Positions 1 to 7,768 of a DNA stretch of 28,543 nucleotides are shown one piece after another. Below the pieces are notes generated by a model. It was given only the letters and a program-made list of their open reading frames with translations, did not search any database and was not told the DNA's origin. The first letter of the stretch is position 1. The number at the start of each line of letters is the position of its first letter. The position numbers and the translations under genes were made by a program. The stretch comes from NZQO01 sp002693605 (GTDB lineage Bacteria > Bacteroidota > Bacteroidia > Flavobacteriales > Flavobacteriaceae): NCBI GenBank assembly GCA_963972105.1, contig CAXAVH010000025.1, positions 1 to 28,543 on the forward strand. Reading direction: 5' to 3'.

Positions 1-1314
1 CGCTTCGGCAAAAACCTGAACGATCTTGTTAAGGTCCTTTAGAGTCGTGGTTTCATTGATGGAGATTGAAACCGTTTCGGTATCTGGGTAATAGAAGTTA
101 ATTTCCTTTGCCTCGGCAATAAACTTGATCTTTGTCGCATCGGTCTTAATGGCGATGGTATCAAAATACGTTTCGTTGGCTTGGTATAACCCTAGATTTT
201 CTAGCGCGCCGGCCAAAGTTGCGGTTTTATTGTGCACCTTGTTGGCAATATCCTGAAGTCCCTCTGGCCCGTGGTATACCGCGTACATACCGGCCATTAC
301 GGCAAGTAGCACCTGGGCGGTACAGATATTGGAAGTGGCCTTGTCGCGTTTTATGTGCTGTTCCCTGGTTTGGAGTGCCATACGCAGGGCGCGGTTGCCG
401 TCTAGGTCTTTCGTAACGCCAATAATACGTCCCGGTATGCTGCGCTTGTAGTCGTCCTTGGTAGCGAAATAAGCCGCGTGCGGACCGCCGTAACCCAGCG
501 GAATCCCGAAGCGCTGTGTGGTGCCCACCACTACATCAGCACCAAAATGACCGGGCGACTCCAATTTTACCAAGCTCAGTAAATCGGCAGCTACGGCCAC
601 CTTAATCCCGGCCTGGTTGCACTGTGGGATGAAATCTTTGAAATTGTGCACTTTTCCGGTGCGTCCGGGATATTGGACTATGGCCCCGAAAAAATCTGCT
701 GAAAAGTCAAATTCCTCGTGGTTGCCCACCACGATTTCAACTCCTATAGGCGTGGCACGTGTTTGAAGAACAGAGAGGGTTTGCGGTAAAATTTCTTCGG
801 AAACAAAGAATTTATTGACGTCGTTTTTCTTTTGGTCGCGATCGCGAAGGGCGAAGAGCAAACCCATAGCCTCGGCGGCCGCGGTTCCCTCGTCCAAGAG
901 GGATGCATTTGCAAGTTCCATTCCGGTTAAATCGGCAACCATAGTCTGGAAATTCAAGAGCGCCTCTAGGCGTCCCTGTGCAATCTCGGCCTGATAGGGC
1001 GTGTAGGCCGTATACCATCCCGGATTTTCGAGAATATTGCGCTGTATTACCGGGGGCAGGACAGACTGGTGGTACCCAAGGCCGATATAGGTTTTGTACA
1101 CCTTGTTCTTAGATGCCAGTTCGTTGATGTGCTCGAGGTATTCCTGCTCGCTCATGGCCTCGTCTAGCTTGAGGTCCTTTTGAAGCCGAATATCATCTGG
1201 TATGGTTTCATAAATTAGCTGTTCCAGGCTTTCGGCACCTACGGTTTCGAGCATTTTTGGAAGGTCGCTACGTCTGGGTCCAATATGTCTTAATGCAAAA
1301 GAATCTGTGTTCAT
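1..1314 (-). CDS. gcvP: Glycine dehydrogenase (decarboxylating), P-protein of the glycine cleavage system, N-terminal part
   Basis: The frame is open from an ATG at 1314 to the left edge, giving 438 residues of a protein whose family is usually about 950 long, so the C-terminal half (with the lysine that binds pyridoxal phosphate) lies outside the window. The start MNTDSFALRHIGP and the later stretches YTPYQAEIAQGRLEALLNFQ, LLDEGTAAAEAM and GVTKDLDGNRALRMALQTRE are typical of the N-terminal lobe of the P-protein. The enzyme decarboxylates glycine and passes the aminomethyl group to the lipoyl arm of GcvH. The single-chain form (not split P1/P2) is expected for this phylum and fits what is visible. 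A TAATTTTG box lies about 47 bases upstream of the start. No glycine-riboswitch-like structure is evident in the 152-base gap to the divergent gene. Confidence 0.96.
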   Translation of the reverse strand, partial: MNTDSFALRHIGPRRSDLPKMLETVGAESLEQLIYETIPDDIRLQKDLKLDEAMSEQEYLEHINELASKNKVYKTYIGLGYHQSVLPPVIQRNILENPGWYTAYTPYQAEIAQGRLEALLNFQTMVADLTGMELANASLLDEGTAAAEAMGLLFALRDRDQKKNDVNKFFVSEEILPQTLSVLQTRATPIGVEIVVGNHEEFDFSADFFGAIVQYPGRTGKVHNFKDFIPQCNQAGIKVAVAADLLSLVKLESPGHFGADVVVGTTQRFGIPLGYGGPHAAYFATKDDYKRSIPGRIIGVTKDLDGNRALRMALQTREQHIKRDKATSNICTAQVLLAVMAGMYAVYHGPEGLQDIANKVHNKTATLAGALENLGLYQANETYFDTIAIKTDATKIKFIAEAKEINFYYPDTETVSISINETTTLKDLNKIVQVFAEA

Positions 1315-1360
1315 TTCAAACAATACTATTTTACGGAATGCCTTCATCGGCAAACTGGCG

Positions 1361-1368
1361 CAAAATTA
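1361..1368 (-). promoter_or_regulatory. Candidate -7 promoter box for gcvP
   Basis: On the minus strand this reads TAATTTTG, an exact match to the Bacteroidota -7 consensus TAnnTTTG. It leaves a leader of roughly 40 bases before the gcvP ATG. I found no good TTTG box 19-21 bases further upstream, so the call rests on the -7 element alone. Confidence 0.45.
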
Positions 1369-1454
1369 CAATATTATACCGTAAATGAGTATGCATTTAA
1401 CGTACTGAAAACGACATTTTTTCAACCGGAAATCGCCAATGTGAGTACATTGTC

Positions 1455-1462
1455 TATTTTTG
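1455..1462 (+). promoter_or_regulatory. Candidate -7 promoter box directly in front of the UbiA-like gene
   Basis: TATTTTTG matches TAnnTTTG and ends only four bases before the ATG at 1467. If it is used, transcription would begin at or next to the start codon and the mRNA would be leaderless. No clear -33 TTTG is visible at the expected distance. Confidence 0.3.
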
Positions 1463-1466
1463 TGAG

Positions 1467-2279
1467 ATGCGGGTAATCAAGGCGCTTTTCAAATTTTATA
1501 TCAATAGCAGTATACACGTGGCCCTTGCCGTGTGTTCCCTTGTGGGCGTAACGGCCTTCCAGCTCGATATCAAGCCTAGTGCGGCACTGCTGTGGTTCAT
1601 TTTCTTCGGGAGTATCTCGGGCTACAATTTCGTGAAATATGCCAAGGTAGCTGGGCTGCACCATCGAAGCCTAACCAACTCGTTGCGCAGCATTCAGGTG
1701 TTTTCTTTTTTTAGTTTTGTTGCGGTTGTTTTCGTTGCTTTTCAATTAAAAGTGAATACCCTGACTTGTCTTGCTGTTTTAGGTGCGCTTACCTTGCTTT
1801 ACGCGGTTCCGCTCATTGCGGGAAAGAATTTGAGAACGCTAAGGGGCGCGAAAATATTGGTGGTGGCTGTGGTATGGACCGGGGTAACAGTGGTGGCGCC
1901 GTTGCTGGAAAACGGCACCGGTATGGGTGCCGGGGCGTTCTTTGTTTTCCTTCAACGAATATTCGTGGTCGTGGTACTGACCTTGCCGTTTGAAATTCGA
2001 GATTTTATATTTGACAAGCCCGAGTTGGGGACTATCCCGCAGCGAGTGGGGGTGAAAAAAGCGAAGTGGCTCGGCTACGTGCTCGTTGCTTTGATCGTAA
2101 TGTTGGAATATGGTGTCGGCAGAAATGAATGGTATGAGTGGGTGGCGATACTCGCGCTAGCAGCCCTACTTAGCGCCGGACTTTTCTTTTCGAAAAGGGA
2201 ACAACCCCCTTACTATGCATCGTTCTGGATAGAGGGAATCCCTATGGTATGGTTTATATTCTTATGGATTTTTGGATAA
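1467..2279 (+). CDS. UbiA-like integral membrane prenyltransferase family protein
   Basis: This is a 270-residue, very hydrophobic protein with about eight to nine membrane-spanning stretches. The segment YAVPLI (112-117) followed by LRTLRGAKILVVAVVW, and the segment LPFEIRDFIFD (173-183) followed by GTIPQRVGVKKAK, resemble the middle and second Asp-rich loops of UbiA prenyltransferases (a DxxxD pair, then G-x-x-T/I-P-x-x-x-G). The first Asp-rich loop, normally NDxxDxxxD, appears here as NFVKYAK (54-60) and has no aspartate, so prenyl diphosphate and Mg2+ binding may be altered or lost. The substrate cannot be told. The gene diverges from gcvP and its last 18 bases overlap the convergent small zinc-motif gene. 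It could be a non-enzymatic UbiA-fold protein. Confidence 0.7.
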   Translation: MRVIKALFKFYINSSIHVALAVCSLVGVTAFQLDIKPSAALLWFIFFGSISGYNFVKYAKVAGLHHRSLTNSLRSIQVFSFFSFVAVVFVAFQLKVNTLTCLAVLGALTLLYAVPLIAGKNLRTLRGAKILVVAVVWTGVTVVAPLLENGTGMGAGAFFVFLQRIFVVVVLTLPFEIRDFIFDKPELGTIPQRVGVKKAKWLGYVLVALIVMLEYGVGRNEWYEWVAILALAALLSAGLFFSKREQPPYYASFWIEGIPMVWFIFLWIFG

Positions 2280-2507
2280 CTGTTCGTTAACCATCTTTTT
2301 CAACGCCTTCTTTTTTTCAGTAGGAAAGAACGTGAGATTCGCCTGTTTTACCAAGTGGGTAAGTCGCGTGTTTCGTATGGCGTGCTCTCGGCACAGCTTG
2401 CACATTAGATGGTGCAATTTCATCATCCGCTTTTCCCAGGGTTTTGCCTCGGCATATTGCGCTTTATCGCAAATGTGAGATGCCTTTTTACAGTTGAATA
2501 AAATCAT
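2262..2507 (-). CDS. Small HxxxCxxC zinc-motif protein, putative anti-sigma partner
   Basis: This is an 81-residue basic protein starting at the ATG at 2507, five bases after the stop of the ECF sigma gene. A longer reading from 2537 would overlap the sigma gene by 25 bases and lacks support. Residues H32, C36 and C39 form HxxxCxxC, the spacing of the zinc-binding anti-sigma (ZAS) motif, with further Cys/His at 6, 11 and 13. The N-terminal CKKASHICDKAQY and LHHLMCKLCREH pattern resembles a family of very short proteins coded after ECF sigma genes in flavobacteria (from memory). There is no membrane segment, so if it binds the sigma factor it does so in the cytoplasm and may sense redox or metal. 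The regulatory role is inferred from motif and position only. Confidence 0.72.
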   Translation of the reverse strand: MILFNCKKASHICDKAQYAEAKPWEKRMMKLHHLMCKLCREHAIRNTRLTHLVKQANLTFFPTEKKKALKKMVNEQLSKNP

Positions 2508-2512
2508 ACTAA

Positions 2513-3064
2513 CTAAAACCAATTTTGTTGGAGGCAATCGGCGAGCGATTTACGCGCTCGGTGAATGATTACCCACAGGTTAGACGGCGTGATATTATAT
2601 TCATTACAAATGGCTTCGGTATCTTGGTTCTCAATCGATTTTTGCCTGAATATTGCGGCGTGCCTGTCGCTTAGGCCACCCATGCAGTTTAAGATTGCCA
2701 AGCCAAGTTCTTTGTTCTCCAGCGCCTCTTCGGCATTTTGATTATCGGCATCGGCCACACGGTCCTCAAGCCAATCGCCCTCAAGCCCGCCATCTGTAAA
2801 TTGCATGCGCACCTCTGCCTGTCCCTTGATCGAGTTCTTCTTTCCGTAATAATCTATAATTTTTCTCTTTAGAATCGCGATGAGCCAGGTGCGCTCGCTC
2901 GCCTCCCCCTTGAAATTTTTTCGGGACTTGAGTCCGGCCAGAAATGTTTCTGAAATAAGATCCTCGGCCACCACGGTGTCATTTACGCGCACAATGGTAT
3001 AGTTGAAGAGATAATCGGCGTACCGGTCAATCCAGAGTTCGGGTTGTAAGGAGTGAATTGCCAT
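2513..3064 (-). CDS. ECF-type RNA polymerase sigma-70 factor
   Basis: The 183-residue protein has a sigma region 2 at about residues 12-77 (LFNYTIVRVNDTVVAEDLIS, then RTWLIAILKRKIIDYYGKK) and a region 4 helix-turn-helix at about 124-180 (GLSDRHAAIFRQK, then PSNLWVIIHRARKSL). These domains recruit core RNA polymerase and read the -10 and -35 sites of target promoters. I chose the ATG at 3064, which has an A-rich stretch just upstream. The in-frame TTG at 3091 lies inside a promoter-like TACATTTG box and is unlikely as a start. The linker between the domains (about 80-120) is acidic. It is followed after five bases by the HxxxCxxC protein, its likely regulator. Target genes are unknown. Confidence 0.93.
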   Translation of the reverse strand: MAIHSLQPELWIDRYADYLFNYTIVRVNDTVVAEDLISETFLAGLKSRKNFKGEASERTWLIAILKRKIIDYYGKKNSIKGQAEVRMQFTDGGLEGDWLEDRVADADNQNAEEALENKELGLAILNCMGGLSDRHAAIFRQKSIENQDTEAICNEYNITPSNLWVIIHRARKSLADCLQQNWF

Positions 3065-3088
3065 ATTTCTTTTCTTTTTCGAGCCTTC

Positions 3089-3096
3089 CAAATGTA
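3089..3096 (-). promoter_or_regulatory. Candidate -7 promoter box of the ECF sigma operon
   Basis: The minus strand reads TACATTTG, matching TAnnTTTG, 24 bases upstream of the ATG at 3064. A housekeeping-type box suggests the operon is at least partly read by the primary sigma factor. No clear TTTG is found 19 bases further upstream. Confidence 0.4.
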
Positions 3097-3186
3097 GAAA
3101 ACTTTGGCTAACTGCCGCTATCGCACCAGTTGTTTTGCCATTTCATAAGTGAGCCCCCTGCCATTTACACACGAACACCAAGCTAA

Positions 3187-5214
3187 TTACGATAGCAACC
3201 CCGCTCTTTTCAGCAAGGCATCCGGATCGGGTTTTCTGCCCCTAAATTTCACATACAGATTCATAGGGTCTTCGGTACCTCCTTGCGAAAGGATAAAGCG
3301 CTGGAACTTGCCCGCTACTTGGCTGTTGAAAAGTCCTTCCTCCTTAAAGAGGGAGAACGCATCGGCATCTAGTACCTCTGCCCACTTATAGCTGTAATAT
3401 CCGGCAGAGTATCCGCCTTGGAAAATATGCGAAAACGCGGTGCTCATACAGGTGGTGGGAACGTCGGGGTATAGTTTTGTTAGTGCGAATGCACCTTTCT
3501 CGAAGGCCTTTACATCCATTATCTTGCTCGGGTCGCTTGCGTGCCAAGCCATGTCTAACATCCCGAAACTTAGCTGGCGCAGGGTTTTTATTCCCTCCAT
3601 AAAGGTGGCGCTTTCTTTGATTTTTTCGACATATTCCATCGGAATTCGTTCCCCGGTTTTGTAATGATAGGCAAACAATTCTAGTGTCTCCTTTTCATAG
3701 CACCAGTTTTCCAATATCTGGCTGGGCAATTCTACGAAATCCCAATACACGTTGGTGCCCGATAGGCTGGAGTAGGTAGTGTTTGCCAGCATGCCGTGAA
3801 GGGCGTGGCCAAATTCATGGAATAGCGTGGTAACCTCATTGAATGTGAGTAGTGAAGGCTTGCTGGCAGTGGGCTTGGTGAAATTGCACACAATGGAAAT
3901 ATGAGGTCGTTCATTTACGCCATCCAAAATTTCCTGTTGCTTGTACACCGTCATCCAAGCCCCATTTCGCTTGCCGGCTCGCGGGTGGAAATCGGCGTAG
4001 AAAATCGCGACCAATTCACCATCGGCATCGGTCACGCGATAGGTTTTTACGTCTGGGTGGTATTTGTCTATGTCAAACACCTCTTCAAATGAAAGTCCGA
4101 ATAGCTTTTCTGCTACCGTGAAAACACCCTTAATGACATTCTTCAACTCGAAAAAAGGCTTCAGTTTTTCATCGTCAAGATTAAAACGTTGCTGTTTCGA
4201 TTTCTCGGTATAGTAGGCGCCATCCCAACTTTGAAGCTTCGTAATTCCGTCCAGTTGGTTGGCGAAGTCACTTAGTTCATCAAATTCCTTTTGGGCGGCG
4301 GGCTTTGCCTTTTTCAGCATTTCCTGTAAAAATTCCTGTACTTTTTTGGGTGTTTCCGCCATGCGCTCTTCTAGCACGAAGTGCGCGTGACTCTTATACC
4401 CCAGTAATTTAGCCCTCTGGTGCCTCAGGTTTGCAATTTGCAGCACATTTTGCTGGTTGTCCAATGCATCGCCATGAAAGCCTTTCGAGCCAAAGGCGAG
4501 CGAGAGTTGCTCGCGGAGTTCGCGGTTGTCCGCATAGGTCATAAACGGGATATAACTTGGATAGGCCAGCGTGAACATCCATCCTTCCTTGCCTTTTTCC
4601 CTGGCGGTGGCAGCAGCTTCCTCAATGGCTCCTTCGGGGAGGCCGGAAAGGTCCTTTTCATCGGTAATCAGTAGCTCGTACTTATTGGTTTCGGCCAGTA
4701 CATTCTCGCCGAAGGTTAGTTTGAGTTTGGAAAGGTCCTGGTCAATCTTCCGGAGCGTTTCCTTCTTATCCGGTGGCAAGTTGGCGCCATTACGTGCAAA
4801 ACTCTTGTACTGCTTATCGAGGAGCGTGGTTTCTTCGGTAGAGAGCGACAGATTTTCCCTGTCTTGGTAGACAGTTTTCACCCTGTTGAAAAGTTCCTCA
4901 TTCAGCAACAGGTCATTTTTGAAATCGGACAGCAGGGGCGACACCTTTTGGGCAATCTTTTGGATTTCCTCGTTCGTCTCGGCGCTGTTGAGGTTGAAAA
5001 AGATAGCGGTTACCCGATTTAGCTGCTTGCCCGTTCGCTCGAGGGCGGCCACGGTGTTTTCAAAGGACGGCGAATCAGAACTGTTGGTTATTGCATCGAT
5101 TTCGAGCTTGGTTTCTTCAATTAGTTTTTTAATGGCCGGTAAGAAATGCTCAGTTTTGATCAGAGAAAACGGGGCGGTATGGAACGGCTGTAAAAGAGGG
5201 TTTTGTTGTGTCAT
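3187..5214 (-). CDS. M3-family zinc oligopeptidase (peptidyl-dipeptidase Dcp / oligopeptidase A type)
   Basis: The 675-residue protein has the M3 zinc site: HEFGH at residues 466-470 supplies two histidines and the catalytic glutamate, and E495, 29 residues after the first histidine, is placed as the third ligand. The downstream segment HIFQGGYSAGYYSYKWAEVLDADAF is cut here to its key part GYSAGYYSYKW, a substrate-binding hallmark of M3 enzymes. The length and the start NPLL..F.TAPF fit the Dcp/PrlC group. No signal peptide is seen, so it most likely acts in the cytoplasm, trimming peptides from protein turnover. It lies 113 bases downstream of purE on the same strand, a gap that allows its own promoter, though I found no convincing box. 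Whether it is a dipeptidyl carboxypeptidase or an endo-oligopeptidase cannot be decided from sequence alone. Confidence 0.93.
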   Translation of the reverse strand: MTQQNPLLQPFHTAPFSLIKTEHFLPAIKKLIEETKLEIDAITNSSDSPSFENTVAALERTGKQLNRVTAIFFNLNSAETNEEIQKIAQKVSPLLSDFKNDLLLNEELFNRVKTVYQDRENLSLSTEETTLLDKQYKSFARNGANLPPDKKETLRKIDQDLSKLKLTFGENVLAETNKYELLITDEKDLSGLPEGAIEEAAATAREKGKEGWMFTLAYPSYIPFMTYADNRELREQLSLAFGSKGFHGDALDNQQNVLQIANLRHQRAKLLGYKSHAHFVLEERMAETPKKVQEFLQEMLKKAKPAAQKEFDELSDFANQLDGITKLQSWDGAYYTEKSKQQRFNLDDEKLKPFFELKNVIKGVFTVAEKLFGLSFEEVFDIDKYHPDVKTYRVTDADGELVAIFYADFHPRAGKRNGAWMTVYKQQEILDGVNERPHISIVCNFTKPTASKPSLLTFNEVTTLFHEFGHALHGMLANTTYSSLSGTNVYWDFVELPSQILENWCYEKETLELFAYHYKTGERIPMEYVEKIKESATFMEGIKTLRQLSFGMLDMAWHASDPSKIMDVKAFEKGAFALTKLYPDVPTTCMSTAFSHIFQGGYSAGYYSYKWAEVLDADAFSLFKEEGLFNSQVAGKFQRFILSQGGTEDPMNLYVKFRGRKPDPDALLKRAGLLS

Positions 5215-5327
5215 AAAGTGATGTACTAATGCTTTACCTTAGGGAACGAATGGAACGTGGGTACAGTGTTTTTGCTTCGGGTCATTAAAGATTCTTCGAA
5301 ATTGTTTTTCTGAAAATATCCGGGCCT

Positions 5328-5816
5328 TTACTTTGGATCCTTTATTTTCTTCGCGCCTTCCTCGACCTTCATCTTCAAGCCGTCCTTATAGGCCAAAATC
5401 TTATCCAGCGTACATTTATCGGCACTGCCAATTATCTGTGCGGCCAGGATTCCCGCGTTTTTTGCGCCGTTAAGCGCAACGGTGGCAACGGGCACGCCTC
5501 CCGGCATCTGCAGTATGGATAGGACCGAATCCCAACCGTCAATACTATTGCTCGACTTTACTGGAACACCAATAACGGGCAAGGGCGAAAGCGAGGCGAT
5601 CATTCCCGGTAGGTGCGCAGCGCCGCCGGCACCGGCGATAATGACCGAAATACCCCGGGTGTGGGCATTTTTTCCGTAGTCAAATAGTTTGTCTGGGGTA
5701 CGGTGGGCCGAGACGATATCGACTTCCACCTCAATGTCGAAACCCTTTAAAATCTCGACCGCGTCTTGCATAACCGGTAGGTCGCTCGTGCTTCCCATTA
5801 TAATTCCTACTTTCAT
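5328..5816 (-). CDS. purE: N5-carboxyaminoimidazole ribonucleotide mutase (class I PurE)
   Basis: This 162-residue protein carries the PurE signatures GSTSD near residue 8, SAHRTP near 40, AGAGGAAHLPGM near 62, PVIGVPV and SILQMPGGVPVATVA. It converts N5-CAIR to CAIR in purine biosynthesis. Presence of PurK next door shows it is the class I (bacterial mutase) type rather than the class II AIR carboxylase. It starts 10 bases after the purK stop, so the two are almost certainly transcribed and translated together. Confidence 0.97.
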   Translation of the reverse strand: MKVGIIMGSTSDLPVMQDAVEILKGFDIEVEVDIVSAHRTPDKLFDYGKNAHTRGISVIIAGAGGAAHLPGMIASLSPLPVIGVPVKSSNSIDGWDSVLSILQMPGGVPVATVALNGAKNAGILAAQIIGSADKCTLDKILAYKDGLKMKVEEGAKKIKDPK

Positions 5817-5826
5817 ATACTATATT

Positions 5827-6984
5827 TTATTCGCTAATAACGTGAATGGTCTTTTTTACCTGTGCCGCAATCTCGCGGGCCTGGTCTAGATTTTCGTGTA
5901 CAATCGTCACGTGGCCCATCTTTCGGAAGGGACGGGTTTCCTTCTTTCCATATATGTGGGGGGTAACGCCGTCCAGCTTTAAGATCTGCTCAATGTTTTG
6001 GTAGACCACTGATCCCGTAAACCCTTCCGACCCAACAAGGTTGACCATAATTCCGCCTACCTTACTGTCGGTCTTGCCCAATGGCAGGTTCAAAATCGCC
6101 CTCAGGTGCTGTTCGAACTGGTTGGTATAACTGGCCTCGATACTATAGTGCCCACTATTGTGGGGCCTTGGGGCCACCTCGTTTACTAGGATTTCATCCT
6201 CCTCGGTCTGAAAGAGCTCTACCGCCAATAACCCTACGTGTCCAAAAGCTTCTGAAACATTTTTGGCTACCTCCCGTGCCTTGGCGGCCACGATATCGTC
6301 AATACGCGCCGGACAGATAACATATTCTACCTGGTTGGCTTCGGGATGGAATTCCATTTCAACTACTGGGTAGGTTGAAACGTCACCATCTGGGGTACGC
6401 GCCACGATTACCGCGAGTTCATTTTTGAAGGGAATAAGCTTTTCGGCAATACAGGCGTCTTCGGGAAGCGGAATCAAATCTTCGGCATCACGAATTATGC
6501 TCACTCCCTTGCCGTCGTACCCACCGGTACAGCTTTTCCAGACAAAGGGATAGTGGAGTTCCTTTCTAACGATAGCCTCGTTCAATTTATATTTGTCATC
6601 GTACCGCTTAAAGGGCGATGTGGGAATTTTATGTTCCTTGTAAAATTGTTTTTGCACGCCTTTGTCCTGGATTTTCCGAAGGGTAGCGGCAGAGGGGTAC
6701 ACCGTGGTGCCTTCCTGTTCCAGTTTTTCCAGGGCATCTACATTAACGCCTTCAATTTCGAAGGTTAGGACATCTGTCTTCTTTCCGAAGCGATACACGG
6801 TATCGAAATCCATCAGGTCGCCCTGCTCGAAGTGGTTGCAGGCAAGTCGCGAAGGCGCCTGGTCGCTGGGGTCGAGCACGTGCGTGGTAATGTCGAACTT
6901 ACGCGTTTCGTATAGGAGCATCTTCCCTAACTGGCCCCCGCCAAGTATGCCTAGGGTAAAGTTGGATGAAAAATAATTTGCCAT
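5827..6984 (-). CDS. purK: 5-(carboxyamino)imidazole ribonucleotide synthase
   Basis: This is a 385-residue ATP-grasp enzyme that uses ATP and bicarbonate to make N5-CAIR from AIR, feeding PurE. The N-terminal LGILGGGQLGKML is the dinucleotide-like fold start; VWKSCTGGYDGKGV is the ATP-grasp loop; and NEVAPRPHNSGHYSIEAS is the PurK-specific active-site segment. The ATG at 6984 (MANYFSSNF) is preferred. A reading from further upstream at 7134 would add 50 residues that do not look like PurK and would run through the promoter. A TACCTTTG box lies five to twelve bases upstream of this ATG. Confidence 0.97.
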   Translation of the reverse strand: MANYFSSNFTLGILGGGQLGKMLLYETRKFDITTHVLDPSDQAPSRLACNHFEQGDLMDFDTVYRFGKKTDVLTFEIEGVNVDALEKLEQEGTTVYPSAATLRKIQDKGVQKQFYKEHKIPTSPFKRYDDKYKLNEAIVRKELHYPFVWKSCTGGYDGKGVSIIRDAEDLIPLPEDACIAEKLIPFKNELAVIVARTPDGDVSTYPVVEMEFHPEANQVEYVICPARIDDIVAAKAREVAKNVSEAFGHVGLLAVELFQTEEDEILVNEVAPRPHNSGHYSIEASYTNQFEQHLRAILNLPLGKTDSKVGGIMVNLVGSEGFTGSVVYQNIEQILKLDGVTPHIYGKKETRPFRKMGHVTIVHENLDQAREIAAQVKKTIHVISE

Positions 6985-6988
6985 AGCA

Positions 6989-6996
6989 CAAAGGTA
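6989..6996 (-). promoter_or_regulatory. Candidate -7 promoter box of purK-purE
   Basis: The minus strand reads TACCTTTG, an exact TAnnTTTG match ending four bases before the purK ATG at 6984. Use of this box would give a near-leaderless mRNA. No matching -33 box is visible. Confidence 0.4.
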
Positions 6997-7015
6997 CAAT
7001 CTTATTGGTAATTGG

Positions 7016-7023
7016 TATCTTTG
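7016..7023 (+). promoter_or_regulatory. Candidate -7 promoter box of adk-obgE
   Basis: TATCTTTG matches TAnnTTTG on the plus strand, about 130 bases before the adk ATG. It occupies the spot where the -33 region of the divergent purK promoter would fall, so the two promoters would overlap. The leader would be roughly 125 bases. Confidence 0.35.
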
Positions 7024-7153
7024 CAACTTCGTAATCTGCCGGGTTCGTAAAATCCTCGATGGAGAGCTGTCTAAAAACCCTAGGCACTTGGTTGCGGAGC
7101 AAAAATAGAAAAGTGAAATATAACCAAAAGCCACTTATTTTTAGATTCTAGCT

Positions 7154-7729
7154 ATGACAAACATTGTATTATTTGGGCCCCCAGGGGCAGGAAAGGGAAC
7201 ACAGGCAGATATCTTAAAGGAAAAGTATAGCCTCGTACACATTTCTACCGGCGATGTGTTTCGATACAACATAAAGAACAAGACGGAACTGGGCGATCTG
7301 GCCAAGAGCTATATGGACAAGGGCCATTTGGTGCCCGATAATGTCACGATCAATATGCTGAAGGCGGAAGTGGAGAAAAATCCGGAGGCCAATGGGTTTA
7401 TTTTTGATGGTTTCCCCCGAACTGCTGCCCAGGCAGAGGCACTGGCATTTTTTATGGGCGAGATAAACAGCCAAATTGATGCGATGGTCGCCCTTGAGGT
7501 GGCCGATGAGGTGCTCGTTTGCCGTTTGCTGGAACGTGGCAAGGTTAGCGGCAGGCCAGACGATGCAAACGAAAATGTAATACGCGAACGAATTGCAGAA
7601 TACTATAGAAAGACCGATATTCTGAAAGATTTTTATCAGAAAAAGGACAAATACTACGGTGTGAATGGCGTGGGAACCATCGGCGAAATCACCGAGCGAC
7701 TGAGCGAGGTGATTGACGGACTGCTGTAA
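7154..7729 (+). CDS. adk: Adenylate kinase
   Basis: The 191-residue protein interconverts ATP + AMP and 2 ADP. The P-loop GPPGAGKGT sits at residues 8-16, the AMP-binding segment STGDVFR near 32, and FDGFPRTAAQA near 84. The LID region is short (about residues 125-140, RGKVSGRPDDANENV), with no zinc-binding cysteines, so this is the short, metal-free form. It is followed 39 bases later by obgE, a common flavobacterial order. Confidence 0.97.
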   Translation: MTNIVLFGPPGAGKGTQADILKEKYSLVHISTGDVFRYNIKNKTELGDLAKSYMDKGHLVPDNVTINMLKAEVEKNPEANGFIFDGFPRTAAQAEALAFFMGEINSQIDAMVALEVADEVLVCRLLERGKVSGRPDDANENVIRERIAEYYRKTDILKDFYQKKDKYYGVNGVGTIGEITERLSEVIDGLL

Positions 7730-7768
7730 CGTCCCGTCTAAACAATCACGAGAAAGCGGCTATAAACT

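Noticed and set aside
1315..1466. Glycine riboswitch in front of gcvP
   Set aside because: The gap is short and A/T-rich, and I could not find the conserved helices of that riboswitch.
6985..7134. A 50-residue N-terminal extension of PurK starting at 7134
   Set aside because: The extra residues do not resemble PurK, which normally begins just before the GILGGGQLG motif, and they would run through both candidate promoter boxes.
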